A stretch of DNA of 64,000 bases from Amycolatopsis nalaikhensis (GTDB taxonomy: Bacteria > Actinomycetota > Actinomycetes > Mycobacteriales > Pseudonocardiaceae). Of this stretch, positions 1 to 7,383 are shown piece after piece. The stretch is taken from assembly GCF_030264295.1 (NCBI RefSeq), contig NZ_CP127173.1, forward strand, positions 8,439,501 through 8,503,500, written 5' to 3'. Below the pieces are notes generated by a model, which saw only the letters and a program-made list of their open reading frames with translations, made no database searches and was not told the origin of the DNA. Each line of letters begins with the position of its first letter. The first letter of the stretch is position 1. A program made the translations under genes and the position numbers.

Positions 1-26
1 ACCGAACGGCTCGACGAGGAGTGCGA

Positions 27-1640
27 GTGGACCTGCGGACCGAGATCGCGCAGTCGTGGCGGCGGGCGGAGCTGTCCGGGCTCTCGCCGGAGTCGGCCGT
101 CGACCGGCTGGACGTCGCCGACGTCGACAGCCGCAGCCGGCTGCTGCGCGCCGCCTCGCCCGTGCTGGACGAACTGGCCCGGCAGCTGGCCGGCACGCGC
201 TTCTGCGTCGTGCTCGCCGACGAGGAGTGCCGGATCGTGGCCCGGCGGTTCAGCGAGCGGTCGGTCGAGCTGGCCCTGGAAGGCATCAGCGCCGTGCCCG
301 GCTGCCAGTTCCTCGAGGAGCGCACCGGCACCAACTCGCTGGCGACGCCGTTCGAGACCCGCCGCGGTGTGTCGGTCGACGGCGACGAACACTTCCTCGA
401 AGCGCTGAAGCAGTTCACCTGCTACGGCCACCCGGTGGTGCACCCCGCGACCCGGCGGCTGGCCGGCGTCCTCGACATCACCGGCCCGGCCGGCGACGCG
501 AACCCGCTGCTCGCGCCCTTCCTGCGGCGCGCGGTCGCCGACATCGAGCGGCGGCTGCTCGACGGTGCGAAGCTCGCCGAACAGCAGCTTCTGGCCGCGT
601 TCCAGTCGGTGCAGCACCGGGCGCACGCGGTGCTGGCGCTCGGCCAGGACGTCGTGCTCGCCAACACCGCGGCGACCGAGCTGGTCGACACCGCCGACCA
701 CCGGCTGCTGCAGGAGCTGGGCCGCACCCAGCGGGGGCTCCGGCGGCTCCGGCTGACGTCGGGCACGCCGGTCGAGGTGCGGGTCGAGGCCGTCTCGGCG
801 AGCGCGGGCCTGCTGTTCGAGCTGGCGCCGGTGCGCCCGGCGAGCCCGGTGGTGTCGCGGCCGCGGGCCACGCGCGGCCTCTTCCCGGCGTCGATCGAAG
901 AGCGCCTCCGCCGGGCCGGCCACGCCCGGCGCCGGGTGCTCGTCTGCGGCGAACCGGGTGCGGGCCGCAGCACGGCGGTCCGCGTCGTCGCCGGGGACGA
1001 GCCGCTGCACGAGTTCGACGCCTCCGACGTCGTGGCGGGCGAGGCCGCCTGGTGCGCGCGGGTCGAGGCCGCCACCGGGCAGCGCGGCCTGCTGGTGATC
1101 GACGGGATCCAGCTGCTGACCCCGCTGGCCGCGGTCCGCCTGGCCCGGCTGCTCGACACGACGACGGCGTGGTTCGCCCTGGTCAGCGGCCCGCCGTCGG
1201 AGCTGCGCGGCGACCAGGCGACGCTCGCCGCGCGGGTGCACCGGCGGATCGAGCTGCCGCCGCTGCGCGAGCGCCGCGACGAGATCCCGGCGATCGCCCG
1301 CGAGCTGCTGCGCGGGTTCGGCGACTCGCTGCGCCTGACGCCGGGCGCGCTGGAGCTGCTGGGTTCGCAGCGCTGGCCGGGCAACCTGCGGGAGCTGGCC
1401 GGGGTACTGGCGGGCGCGGCCGACCGCCGCTCGGCGGGTGACCTGACGGCCGAAGACGTCGCCCCGGGCTGCGCGGAGACGGCCCCGGGCGCGGCACTGA
1501 GCGGCTGGGAGCAGGCGGAGTACGACGTGATCGTCCGGACGCTGCGCGCCTGCGACGGCAACAAGGTCCGGGCGGCGAAGCAGCTCGGCATCAGCCGTTC
1601 GACGCTCTACAACCGGATGCGGGCGCTGCGGGTCCGCTGA
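27..1640 (+). CDS. GAF / degenerate AAA+ / Fis-type transcriptional activator (AcoR/MimR-like)
   Basis: Predicted activator of the downstream alcohol dehydrogenase gene. The N-terminus has the LRxEIxxSWxR motif that opens this family, followed by a GAF-like sensory region (about residues 50-190). An AAA+-like domain follows (about 290-480), and a Fis-type helix-turn-helix closes the protein (ACDGNKVRAAKQLGIS then RSTLYNRM). The ATPase core is eroded: Walker A reads GEPGAGRS with Arg in place of Lys, Walker B reads LLVIDG without the Asp-Glu pair, and no GAFTGA sigma-54 loop is present. It therefore probably activates an ordinary sigma-70-type promoter. GTG at 27 has GAGGAG five bases upstream; GTG at 21 is in frame, and the frame is open to the window edge, so a start outside the window cannot be excluded. 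Role is inferred from family and position. Confidence 0.8.
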   Translation: MDLRTEIAQSWRRAELSGLSPESAVDRLDVADVDSRSRLLRAASPVLDELARQLAGTRFCVVLADEECRIVARRFSERSVELALEGISAVPGCQFLEERTGTNSLATPFETRRGVSVDGDEHFLEALKQFTCYGHPVVHPATRRLAGVLDITGPAGDANPLLAPFLRRAVADIERRLLDGAKLAEQQLLAAFQSVQHRAHAVLALGQDVVLANTAATELVDTADHRLLQELGRTQRGLRRLRLTSGTPVEVRVEAVSASAGLLFELAPVRPASPVVSRPRATRGLFPASIEERLRRAGHARRRVLVCGEPGAGRSTAVRVVAGDEPLHEFDASDVVAGEAAWCARVEAATGQRGLLVIDGIQLLTPLAAVRLARLLDTTTAWFALVSGPPSELRGDQATLAARVHRRIELPPLRERRDEIPAIARELLRGFGDSLRLTPGALELLGSQRWPGNLRELAGVLAGAADRRSAGDLTAEDVAPGCAETAPGAALSGWEQAEYDVIVRTLRACDGNKVRAAKQLGISRSTLYNRMRALRVR

Positions 1641-1651
1641 CGCCGAGCCCG

Positions 1652-1670
1652 GTGTCCGGGATTTGGACAC
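1652..1670. promoter_or_regulatory. Inverted repeat upstream of the alcohol dehydrogenase gene
   Basis: GTGTCC, seven bases (gggattt), then GGACAC: a perfect 6-bp dyad lying 70 bp upstream of the dehydrogenase start and just after the activator gene. Its position suits an upstream activating site for the preceding regulator. No binding data can be read from sequence. Confidence 0.4.
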
Positions 1671-1739
1671 TCCACCGCCGCCGCGGCTTCCCACAATCGA
1701 GCCACGAGGGGTGCACCGCCGCACGTGGAGGAGATGGCC

Positions 1740-2849
1740 GTGAAGACCAAGGCAGCCGTACTGTTCGATGCCGGTAAGCCGTTCGAGATCATGGAGCTGG
1801 ACCTCGACGGTCCCGGCCCCGGCGAGGTGCTCATCAAGTACACCGCCGCCGGGTTGTGCCACTCGGACCTGCACCTGATCGACAACGACCTGGTGCCGCG
1901 GTTCCCGATCATCGGCGGCCACGAGGGTGCCGGGATCATCGAGGAGGTCGGCCCCGGCGTCACCAAGGTCGCGCCCGGCGACCACGTCGTCTGCAGCTTC
2001 ATCCCGAACTGCGGCACCTGCCGTTACTGCTCGACCGGCCGCCAGAACCTGTGCGACATGGGCGCCACCATCCTCGACGGCCACATGCCCGACGGGACGT
2101 TCCGCTTCCACGGCGGCGGCCAGGACTTCGGCGCGATGTGCATGCTCGGCACGTTCTCCGAGCGCGCCACGATCTCCCAGCACTCGGTCGTCAAGGTCGA
2201 CGACTGGCTGCCGCTGGAGACGGCCGTGCTGGTCGGCTGCGGCGTGCCCACCGGCTGGGCGACGGCGAACTACGCCGGCGGCGTCCGGGCCGGGGACACC
2301 ACGGTCGTCTACGGCATCGGCGGCATCGGCATCAACGCCGTGCAGGGCGCGAAGCACGCCGGGGCGAAGTACGTCGTCGCGGTCGACCCGGTCGAGTTCA
2401 AGCGCGAGGCGGCGCTCAAGTTCGGCGCCACCCACGCGTTCGCCACCGCGGCCGAAGCCGCCGAGAAGGTCGCCGAGCTGACCTGGGGCCAGCTGGCCGA
2501 CCAGGCGCTGATCACCGTCGGCACGGTCGACGAAGACGTCGTCAACGAGGCGTTCAACGTCGTCGGCAAGGGCGGCACCGTCGTCATCACCGGCCTGGCC
2601 AACCCGGAGAAGCTCACCGTGCACGTCTCCGGCGGCGTGCTGACGCTGTTCGAGAAGACGATCAAGGGCACGCTGTTCGGCTCGGCGAACCCGCAGTACG
2701 ACATCGTCCGGCTGCTGCGGCTCTACGACGCCGGCCAGCTCAAGCTCGACGAGCTGGTGACCCGCAAGTACAGCCTCGAGCAGGTCAACGAGGGTTACCA
2801 GGACCTGCGCGACGGCAAGAACATCCGCGGTGTGATCGTCCACGCGTGA
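1740..2849 (+). CDS. NDMA-dependent alcohol dehydrogenase (zinc-type MDR family)
   Basis: Oxidises alcohols using a tightly bound nicotinamide cofactor that is re-oxidised in vitro by N,N-dimethyl-4-nitrosoaniline; the family is typical of actinobacteria. At 369 residues it matches the usual family length. It shows the catalytic zinc motifs CHSDLH and GGHEGAG, the four-cysteine structural zinc loop CGTCRYCSTGRQNLC and a nucleotide-binding glycine motif (YGIGGIGINAVQGAKHAGA). GTG at 1740 is chosen because GGAGGAG lies six bases upstream and it gives the family-typical MKTKAAVL start; in-frame GTG 1725 and ATG 1734 are poorly spaced from a ribosome-binding site. It follows the AcoR/MimR-type activator and is probably its target. 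Substrate unknown. Confidence 0.9.
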   Translation: MKTKAAVLFDAGKPFEIMELDLDGPGPGEVLIKYTAAGLCHSDLHLIDNDLVPRFPIIGGHEGAGIIEEVGPGVTKVAPGDHVVCSFIPNCGTCRYCSTGRQNLCDMGATILDGHMPDGTFRFHGGGQDFGAMCMLGTFSERATISQHSVVKVDDWLPLETAVLVGCGVPTGWATANYAGGVRAGDTTVVYGIGGIGINAVQGAKHAGAKYVVAVDPVEFKREAALKFGATHAFATAAEAAEKVAELTWGQLADQALITVGTVDEDVVNEAFNVVGKGGTVVITGLANPEKLTVHVSGGVLTLFEKTIKGTLFGSANPQYDIVRLLRLYDAGQLKLDELVTRKYSLEQVNEGYQDLRDGKNIRGVIVHA

Positions 2850-2852
2850 CGG

Positions 2853-3110
2853 GTGTCCACAGTGGACCTCGACGCACCGTACCGGGTCAACCCGCGTGGT
2901 CCCTTCGAGGCGCTCGCCCACCAGTGCGAGCGCCGCGAGGGGTGCCTGCTCGGCACCCCGGACGTGGTCCGCTTCGTCCGCGACCTGGTCATGCACGCCA
3001 CGGCCCGCGACGCGCTCGACGCCGCGGAGCTGAGCGAGACGACCCGGGCGCGGGTGGTGGCGGCACTGGAGCACCTCGCCGCCACCGGCGTGATCATCGC
3101 CGACCCGTGA
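2853..3110 (+). CDS. Small hypothetical protein, 85 residues
   Basis: Starts three bases after the alcohol dehydrogenase stop, so it is probably co-translated with it. The product is predicted mostly helical, with two cysteines in HQCERREGC near residues 24-31 and no signal peptide or membrane segment. I do not recognise a family. The coupling suggests an accessory role to the dehydrogenase, but this is only inference. The palindrome GTCCACAGTGGAC (2855-2867) sits inside its first codons. It ends four bases before the convergent poxB stop. Confidence 0.55.
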   Translation: MSTVDLDAPYRVNPRGPFEALAHQCERREGCLLGTPDVVRFVRDLVMHATARDALDAAELSETTRARVVAALEHLAATGVIIADP

Positions 3111-3114
3111 GCCG

Positions 3115-4848
3115 CTACGGGCGCGGGGTGTTGCGCAGGTTGGCCCGGGCCAGGTCGACCATCTTGCCGACCCCGCCGTTGAGCACGGTCTTCGTCGCGC
3201 CGAGGGCGAAGCCGCGCACCATCTCGCCGGTGATCCGCGGCGGGATCGACAGCGCGTTCGGGTCGGTCACCACCTCGACCACGGCCGGGCCGGGGTGGGC
3301 GAACGCCTTCTCCAGCGCGCCGCGGACGTCGCCGGGGTCTTCGACGCGGGCCGAGTGGATGCCGCACGCCGCCGCGATCGCCGCGAAGTTCACCGGCGGG
3401 TGGTCGGTGCCGAAGTCCGGGAGGCCGTCGACGAGCATCTCCAGCTTCACCATGCCCAGCGTGGCGTTGTTGAACACCACGACCTTCACCGGGACGTCGT
3501 AGGCGGGCAGCGTCAGCAGATCGCCCATCAGCATCGCGAGCCCGCCGTCGCCCGACAGCGACACCACCTGGCGGCCCGGCTGGGCGAGCTGCGCGCCGAT
3601 CGCGTGCGGCAGCGCGTTCGCCATGCTGCCGTGCCGGAACGAGCCGAGCACACGGCGACGGCCGTTCGGGGTCAGGTACCGCGCGGCCCAGACGTTGCCC
3701 ATGCCGGTGTCCACGGTGAACACGGCGTCATCGGCGGCGACCTCGTCGAGCACCGAAGCGACGTACTCGGGGTGGATCGGCCGGCGCTGCTCGATCTTCC
3801 CCGTGTACGCGCCGACGACCTTCTCCAGCTTCCGCACGTGCTCGCGCAGCATCCGGTCGAGGAACCCGCGGTCGGCACGCGGGCGTAGCAGCGGCAGCAC
3901 TGCCTTGAGGGTCTCCTTCACGTCGCCGTGCACGGCCAGGTCCAGCGGCGTGCGGCGGCCGAGGCGCGAGGCGTCGTGGTCGACCTGGATCGTGCGGGCC
4001 TGCGGCAGGAACTTGTCGTACGGGAAGTCGGTGCCCAGCAGGACGATCCGGTCGGCCTCGTGCATCGCGTCGTAGCAGGCGCCGTACCCGAGCAGGCCGC
4101 TCATGCCGACGTCGAAGGGGTTGTCGAACTGGATCCACTCCTTGCCGCCGAGCGAGTGCCCGACCGGCGCGGCGAGCTTCTCCGCCACCGCCATGACCTC
4201 GTCGTGCGCGCCGCGGACCCCCGCGCCCGCGAAGAGCATCACCTTCTCCCCCGAGTTCAGCAGGTCGGCGAGCTCCTGGACCACCTCCGCGGGCGGCACC
4301 GCCGGCGACGGCGTGACCAGCGGGAGCCGCTCGGTGAGCGGGCCGGTGGCCTTGCGGTCGGCGAGGTCGCCGGGGATGGTCAGCACCGCGACGCCGCCCT
4401 TGCCGACGGCGGCCTGGGTCGCGATCCGCAGCAGCCGCGGCAGCTGCGCCGGGTCGGCGACGACCTCGCTGAAGTGGCTGCATTCGGCGAAGAGCCGGTC
4501 CGGGTGGGTCTCCTGGAAGAAGCCGGTGCCGATCTGGGTGGACGGGATGTGCGACGCGATCGCCAGCACCGGCGCGCCCGAGCGGTGCGCGTCGAAGAGG
4601 CCGTTGATCAGGTGCAGGTTGCCCGGCCCGCAGCTGCCCGCGCACACCGCGAGCTTGCCGGTGACCTGCGCTTCGGCCGCTGCGGCGAAGGCGGCGGTCT
4701 CCTCGTGGCGGACGTGCACCCACTCGATGCCGTCGGTGCGGCGGACCGCGTCGACGATCGGGTTGAGGCTGTCGCCCACGATGCCGTAGATGCGTTCGAC
4801 CCCCGCGTCCCGCAGGGTCCTGACCAGCTGTTCTGCCACCGTTGCCAT
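3115..4848 (-). CDS. poxB: Pyruvate dehydrogenase (quinone), pyruvate oxidase family
   Basis: Peripheral membrane flavoenzyme that decarboxylates pyruvate to acetate and CO2 and passes electrons to quinone (menaquinone would be expected in actinobacteria). The 577-residue length fits PoxB. The N-terminal ThDP domain carries the catalytic Glu in VRHEETAAFAAAAEAQ; a central FAD/NAD-like domain follows; the C-terminal ThDP domain has the GDGGLAMLMGDLLTLP ... FNN signature. ATG 4848 lies only one base after GGAGG, so GTG 4839, nine bases from the ribosome-binding site, may be the real start. It is divergent from a LysR gene across 70 bp containing two palindromes, so LysR control is likely. Acetolactate synthase is a less likely alternative. 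Confidence 0.9.
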   Translation of the reverse strand: MATVAEQLVRTLRDAGVERIYGIVGDSLNPIVDAVRRTDGIEWVHVRHEETAAFAAAAEAQVTGKLAVCAGSCGPGNLHLINGLFDAHRSGAPVLAIASHIPSTQIGTGFFQETHPDRLFAECSHFSEVVADPAQLPRLLRIATQAAVGKGGVAVLTIPGDLADRKATGPLTERLPLVTPSPAVPPAEVVQELADLLNSGEKVMLFAGAGVRGAHDEVMAVAEKLAAPVGHSLGGKEWIQFDNPFDVGMSGLLGYGACYDAMHEADRIVLLGTDFPYDKFLPQARTIQVDHDASRLGRRTPLDLAVHGDVKETLKAVLPLLRPRADRGFLDRMLREHVRKLEKVVGAYTGKIEQRRPIHPEYVASVLDEVAADDAVFTVDTGMGNVWAARYLTPNGRRRVLGSFRHGSMANALPHAIGAQLAQPGRQVVSLSGDGGLAMLMGDLLTLPAYDVPVKVVVFNNATLGMVKLEMLVDGLPDFGTDHPPVNFAAIAAACGIHSARVEDPGDVRGALEKAFAHPGPAVVEVVTDPNALSIPPRITGEMVRGFALGATKTVLNGGVGKMVDLARANLRNTPRP

Positions 4849-4870
4849 ACCTCCAGGGTGGCCTGGTCCG

Positions 4871-4895
4871 ACGCATGCGTCCAATGCCTGATTGG
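4871..4895. promoter_or_regulatory. Two adjacent palindromes in the poxB/lysR divergent promoter
   Basis: ACGCATGCGT (4871-4880) is a perfect 10-bp palindrome. It is followed immediately by CCAAT-gcctg-ATTGG (4881-4895), a perfect 5-bp dyad with a 5-bp spacer. Both lie in the 70-bp gap between divergent poxB and the LysR gene, where LysR-type regulators normally bind. Confidence 0.5.
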
Positions 4896-4918
4896 GGGAA
4901 AATCCATACACTGGGCGC

Positions 4919-5809
4919 ATGGACGTCCAGACGCTGCGGCTCTTCCGGGAAGTCGCCGCGGGCGCGACCGTCACCGAGACCGCCGCGCGTGGCCACCTCA
5001 CCCAGCCCGCGCTCTCGCGGGCGTTGCGGCGGCTGGAGCACGACGCCGGCGCCGAGCTGTTCCGCCGGTCCGGCCGGGTGCTGCGGCTGACCCCGGCCGG
5101 GCACGCCTTCAAGCGGCACGTCGACCTCGTGCTCGACCAGCTCGACCAGGGCCTGCGCGAGGTCGGCGAGATCGTCGCGCCGGGCACCGGGGTCGTGCCG
5201 CTGGCCTTCCTGCACACGTTCGGGACGTGGCTGGTGCCCGAGGTGCTGAGCGGGTTCCTCGCCGAGCACCCCGGCGCCCGCTTCGAACTGCGTCAGCACG
5301 GCGAGGCCGGGCTCGAGGCCGAGCTGCTCGACGGCACCGCGGACCTCGTCATCACCAGCGGCGACCCCGGGCACGCCCAGCTGGAGTGGACGCGCCTGCT
5401 CGTCGAGCCGCTGCGGCTGGCCGTCCCGCCGCACCACCGGCTCGCCGGACACCGCCGCGTCCGCCTCGCCGACGTCGCGGACGAGACGTTCATCCTCCTG
5501 CGGCCCGGGTACGCCCTGCGCGAGACGACCGAGCGGCTGTGCGCCGAAGCCGGGTTCACCCCGCGCATCGGGTTCGAGGGAGACGAGGTCGAGACGCTGC
5601 GCGGGCTCGTCACCGCCGGGCTCGGGGTGTCCGTGCTGCCACTGCCGCACTCCGCGGAGTTCCCCGCACCGCACCTGGAACTGACCGATGTGGACGCCGC
5701 GCGTGACATCGGCCTCGCCTGGGCGGCCGGGCGGACCCTCCCGCCGTTGAGCGAAACCTTCCGCCGGCACGTGCTCGACTCGTTCGACCGTCCACAAGGG
5801 ACGATGTGA
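4919..5809 (+). CDS. LysR family transcriptional regulator
   Basis: 296-residue protein with the LysR winged helix-turn-helix at residues 1-60 (TLRLFREVAAGATVTETAAR, then LTQPALSRALRRLEHD) and a periplasmic-binding-like effector domain (about 90-290). ATG 4919 is chosen because it gives the standard LysR N-terminus; an in-frame TTG lies at 4892 without support. Divergent orientation to poxB and the palindromes between them suggest it controls poxB and itself. The effector is not identifiable. Confidence 0.88.
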   Translation: MDVQTLRLFREVAAGATVTETAARGHLTQPALSRALRRLEHDAGAELFRRSGRVLRLTPAGHAFKRHVDLVLDQLDQGLREVGEIVAPGTGVVPLAFLHTFGTWLVPEVLSGFLAEHPGARFELRQHGEAGLEAELLDGTADLVITSGDPGHAQLEWTRLLVEPLRLAVPPHHRLAGHRRVRLADVADETFILLRPGYALRETTERLCAEAGFTPRIGFEGDEVETLRGLVTAGLGVSVLPLPHSAEFPAPHLELTDVDAARDIGLAWAAGRTLPPLSETFRRHVLDSFDRPQGTM

Positions 5810-5860
5810 GACACGCCCGGCGGACCCGCGAGATCACCTCGCGTGTGCCAGGGTGAAAGC

Positions 5861-6955
5861 ATGGCCGCGCTGAGATCCTTCCTGACGTCCTGGACCTCCG
5901 TCACGCCCGTGCTCGCCGTCGTCGTGCTGGCGCTGGCCTGGGGCCGCGACCTCGGACCGGTCTTCGTCGCCGTCGTCGCCGTTGCGCTCGGTGCGACCGT
6001 GCTCGCCGCCGTGCACCACGCCGAGGTCGTCGCGCACCGGGTCGGGGAACCGTTCGGGTCCTTGGTGCTCGCGGTGGCGGTCACGGTCATCGAAGTCGCG
6101 CTGATCGTCACGATGATGGTCTCCGGCGGCCCCGAAGCCGGTTCGCTGGCGCGGGACACGGTGTTCGCCGCGGTGATGATCACGACCAACGGCATCGTCG
6201 GCATCGCCCTGCTCGTCGGCGCCCGCCGCTACGGCGCGACGCTGTTCAACCCCGAAGGCAGCGGCGCCGCGCTGGCCACCGTCGCGACGCTGGCGACGCT
6301 GAGCCTGGTGCTGCCGACGTTCACCTCCAGCACCCCCGGCCCGGCGTTCTCCCCCGCCCAGCTGACGTTCGCGGCCCTCGCGTCGCTCGTGCTGTACGGG
6401 ACGTTCGTGCTGACCCAGACGGTCCGCCACCGCGACTTCTTCCTCCCGGTGGCGGCCGACGGCGAGGTCAAGGAGGACGACCACGCCGACCCGCCGTCGA
6501 ACCGGGCGGCCCTGGGCAGCCTCGCCCTGCTGCTGGTGGCCCTGGTCGCGGTGGTCGGGCTGGCGAAGGTGGAGTCCCCGGCGATCGAGGCGGGCGTGCG
6601 CGCGGCCGGGTTCCCGCAGTCGTTCGTCGGCGTCGTGATCGCGTTGCTGGTCCTGCTGCCGGAGACGCTCGCGGCGGTCCGCGCGGCCCAGCGCGACCGG
6701 ATGCAGATCAGCCTGAACCTCGCCTACGGTTCGGCGATCGCCAGCATCGGCCTGACGATCCCGGCGATCGCGCTCGCGTCCGTGTGGCTGCCGACCGAGC
6801 TGCTGCTGGGCCTCGGCTCGACGCAGATCGTCCTGCTGGCCCTGACCGTGGTGGTCAGCGTCCTGACCGTGGTCCCCGGACGCGCCACCCGCCTGCAGGG
6901 TGGCGTGCACCTGGTCCTGCTGGCCGGGTTCCTGGTCCTGGCGGTCAACCCCTGA
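5861..6955 (+). CDS. chaA: Ca2+/H+ antiporter, ChaA type
   Basis: Inner-membrane cation/proton exchanger of the CaCA superfamily, 364 residues, with about eleven hydrophobic segments. The first alpha-repeat is clear at residues 62-82 (GEPFGSLVLAVAVTVIEVAL), matching the ChaA signature with its essential Glu residues. The second repeat is around VLLPETLAAVRAA, followed by NLAYGSAIASIGLTIP. A short acidic loop (DGEVKEDDHADPP) divides the halves. ATG 5861 starts just before the first membrane segment; GTG 5843 is an in-frame alternative. Its 3' end overlaps the convergent VOC gene by 11 bases. Ion specificity is inferred from the family. Confidence 0.88.
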   Translation: MAALRSFLTSWTSVTPVLAVVVLALAWGRDLGPVFVAVVAVALGATVLAAVHHAEVVAHRVGEPFGSLVLAVAVTVIEVALIVTMMVSGGPEAGSLARDTVFAAVMITTNGIVGIALLVGARRYGATLFNPEGSGAALATVATLATLSLVLPTFTSSTPGPAFSPAQLTFAALASLVLYGTFVLTQTVRHRDFFLPVAADGEVKEDDHADPPSNRAALGSLALLLVALVAVVGLAKVESPAIEAGVRAAGFPQSFVGVVIALLVLLPETLAAVRAAQRDRMQISLNLAYGSAIASIGLTIPAIALASVWLPTELLLGLGSTQIVLLALTVVVSVLTVVPGRATRLQGGVHLVLLAGFLVLAVNP

Positions 6956-7343
6956 GGCGCGCCTCGGGGCGGGTCGGCTGGAACAGCTCGACGGGGTTGC
7001 CCGACGGGTCCTCGACGAGCACCTGGTCACCGCCCACGCCGTGCACGATCTCGCCGCGCAGCACCGCTCCGGCGCCCTTCAGCCGCTCGACCTCGGCGGC
7101 CAGGTCGTCGACCTCGAGGGCGAACCGGTTCCACCCGCCCGGCGCGGGCGCGACCCCACCGACCGCGGCCCCACCGCCCGGGCCGCCGCCCGGCGCGGAG
7201 AGCAACAGCCGGAGGTCGCCCCGCGCGAGCATCGCGAAACCGGGCGCGGGGTGCATCCGCTCGGTGAACCCGAGGTGCTCGCGGTAGAAGGCGATCGCGG
7301 CATCGACGTCGTCGACGATGTACCGGACGCTCACGGTGGCCAT
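6945..7343 (-). CDS. VOC (glyoxalase/bleomycin-resistance) family protein
   Basis: 132-residue protein with one beta-alpha-beta-beta-beta VOC repeat pair: VRYIVDDVDAAIAFYREHLG at the start, WNRFALEVDDLAAEVERLK in the middle and VEDPSGNPVELFQP at the end with the usual metal-ligand Glu position. A Gly/Pro/Ala-rich insert (GGGPGGGAAVGG) lies in the central loop. ATG 7343 is preferred because it gives the family-type MATVSVRYIVDDV start; an in-frame start four codons upstream exists. Substrate not deducible. Confidence 0.8.
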   Translation of the reverse strand: MATVSVRYIVDDVDAAIAFYREHLGFTERMHPAPGFAMLARGDLRLLLSAPGGGPGGGAAVGGVAPAPGGWNRFALEVDDLAAEVERLKGAGAVLRGEIVHGVGGDQVLVEDPSGNPVELFQPTRPEARLRG

Positions 7344-7383
7344 GGCGTCCAGCACAGCACAGCGGCCGGGCCGAAGCCAGCGC

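Noticed and set aside
3115..5217. Longer poxB reading frame starting near 5217
   Set aside because: The added N-terminus would overlap the divergent LysR gene and the promoter palindromes and matches nothing in PoxB proteins.
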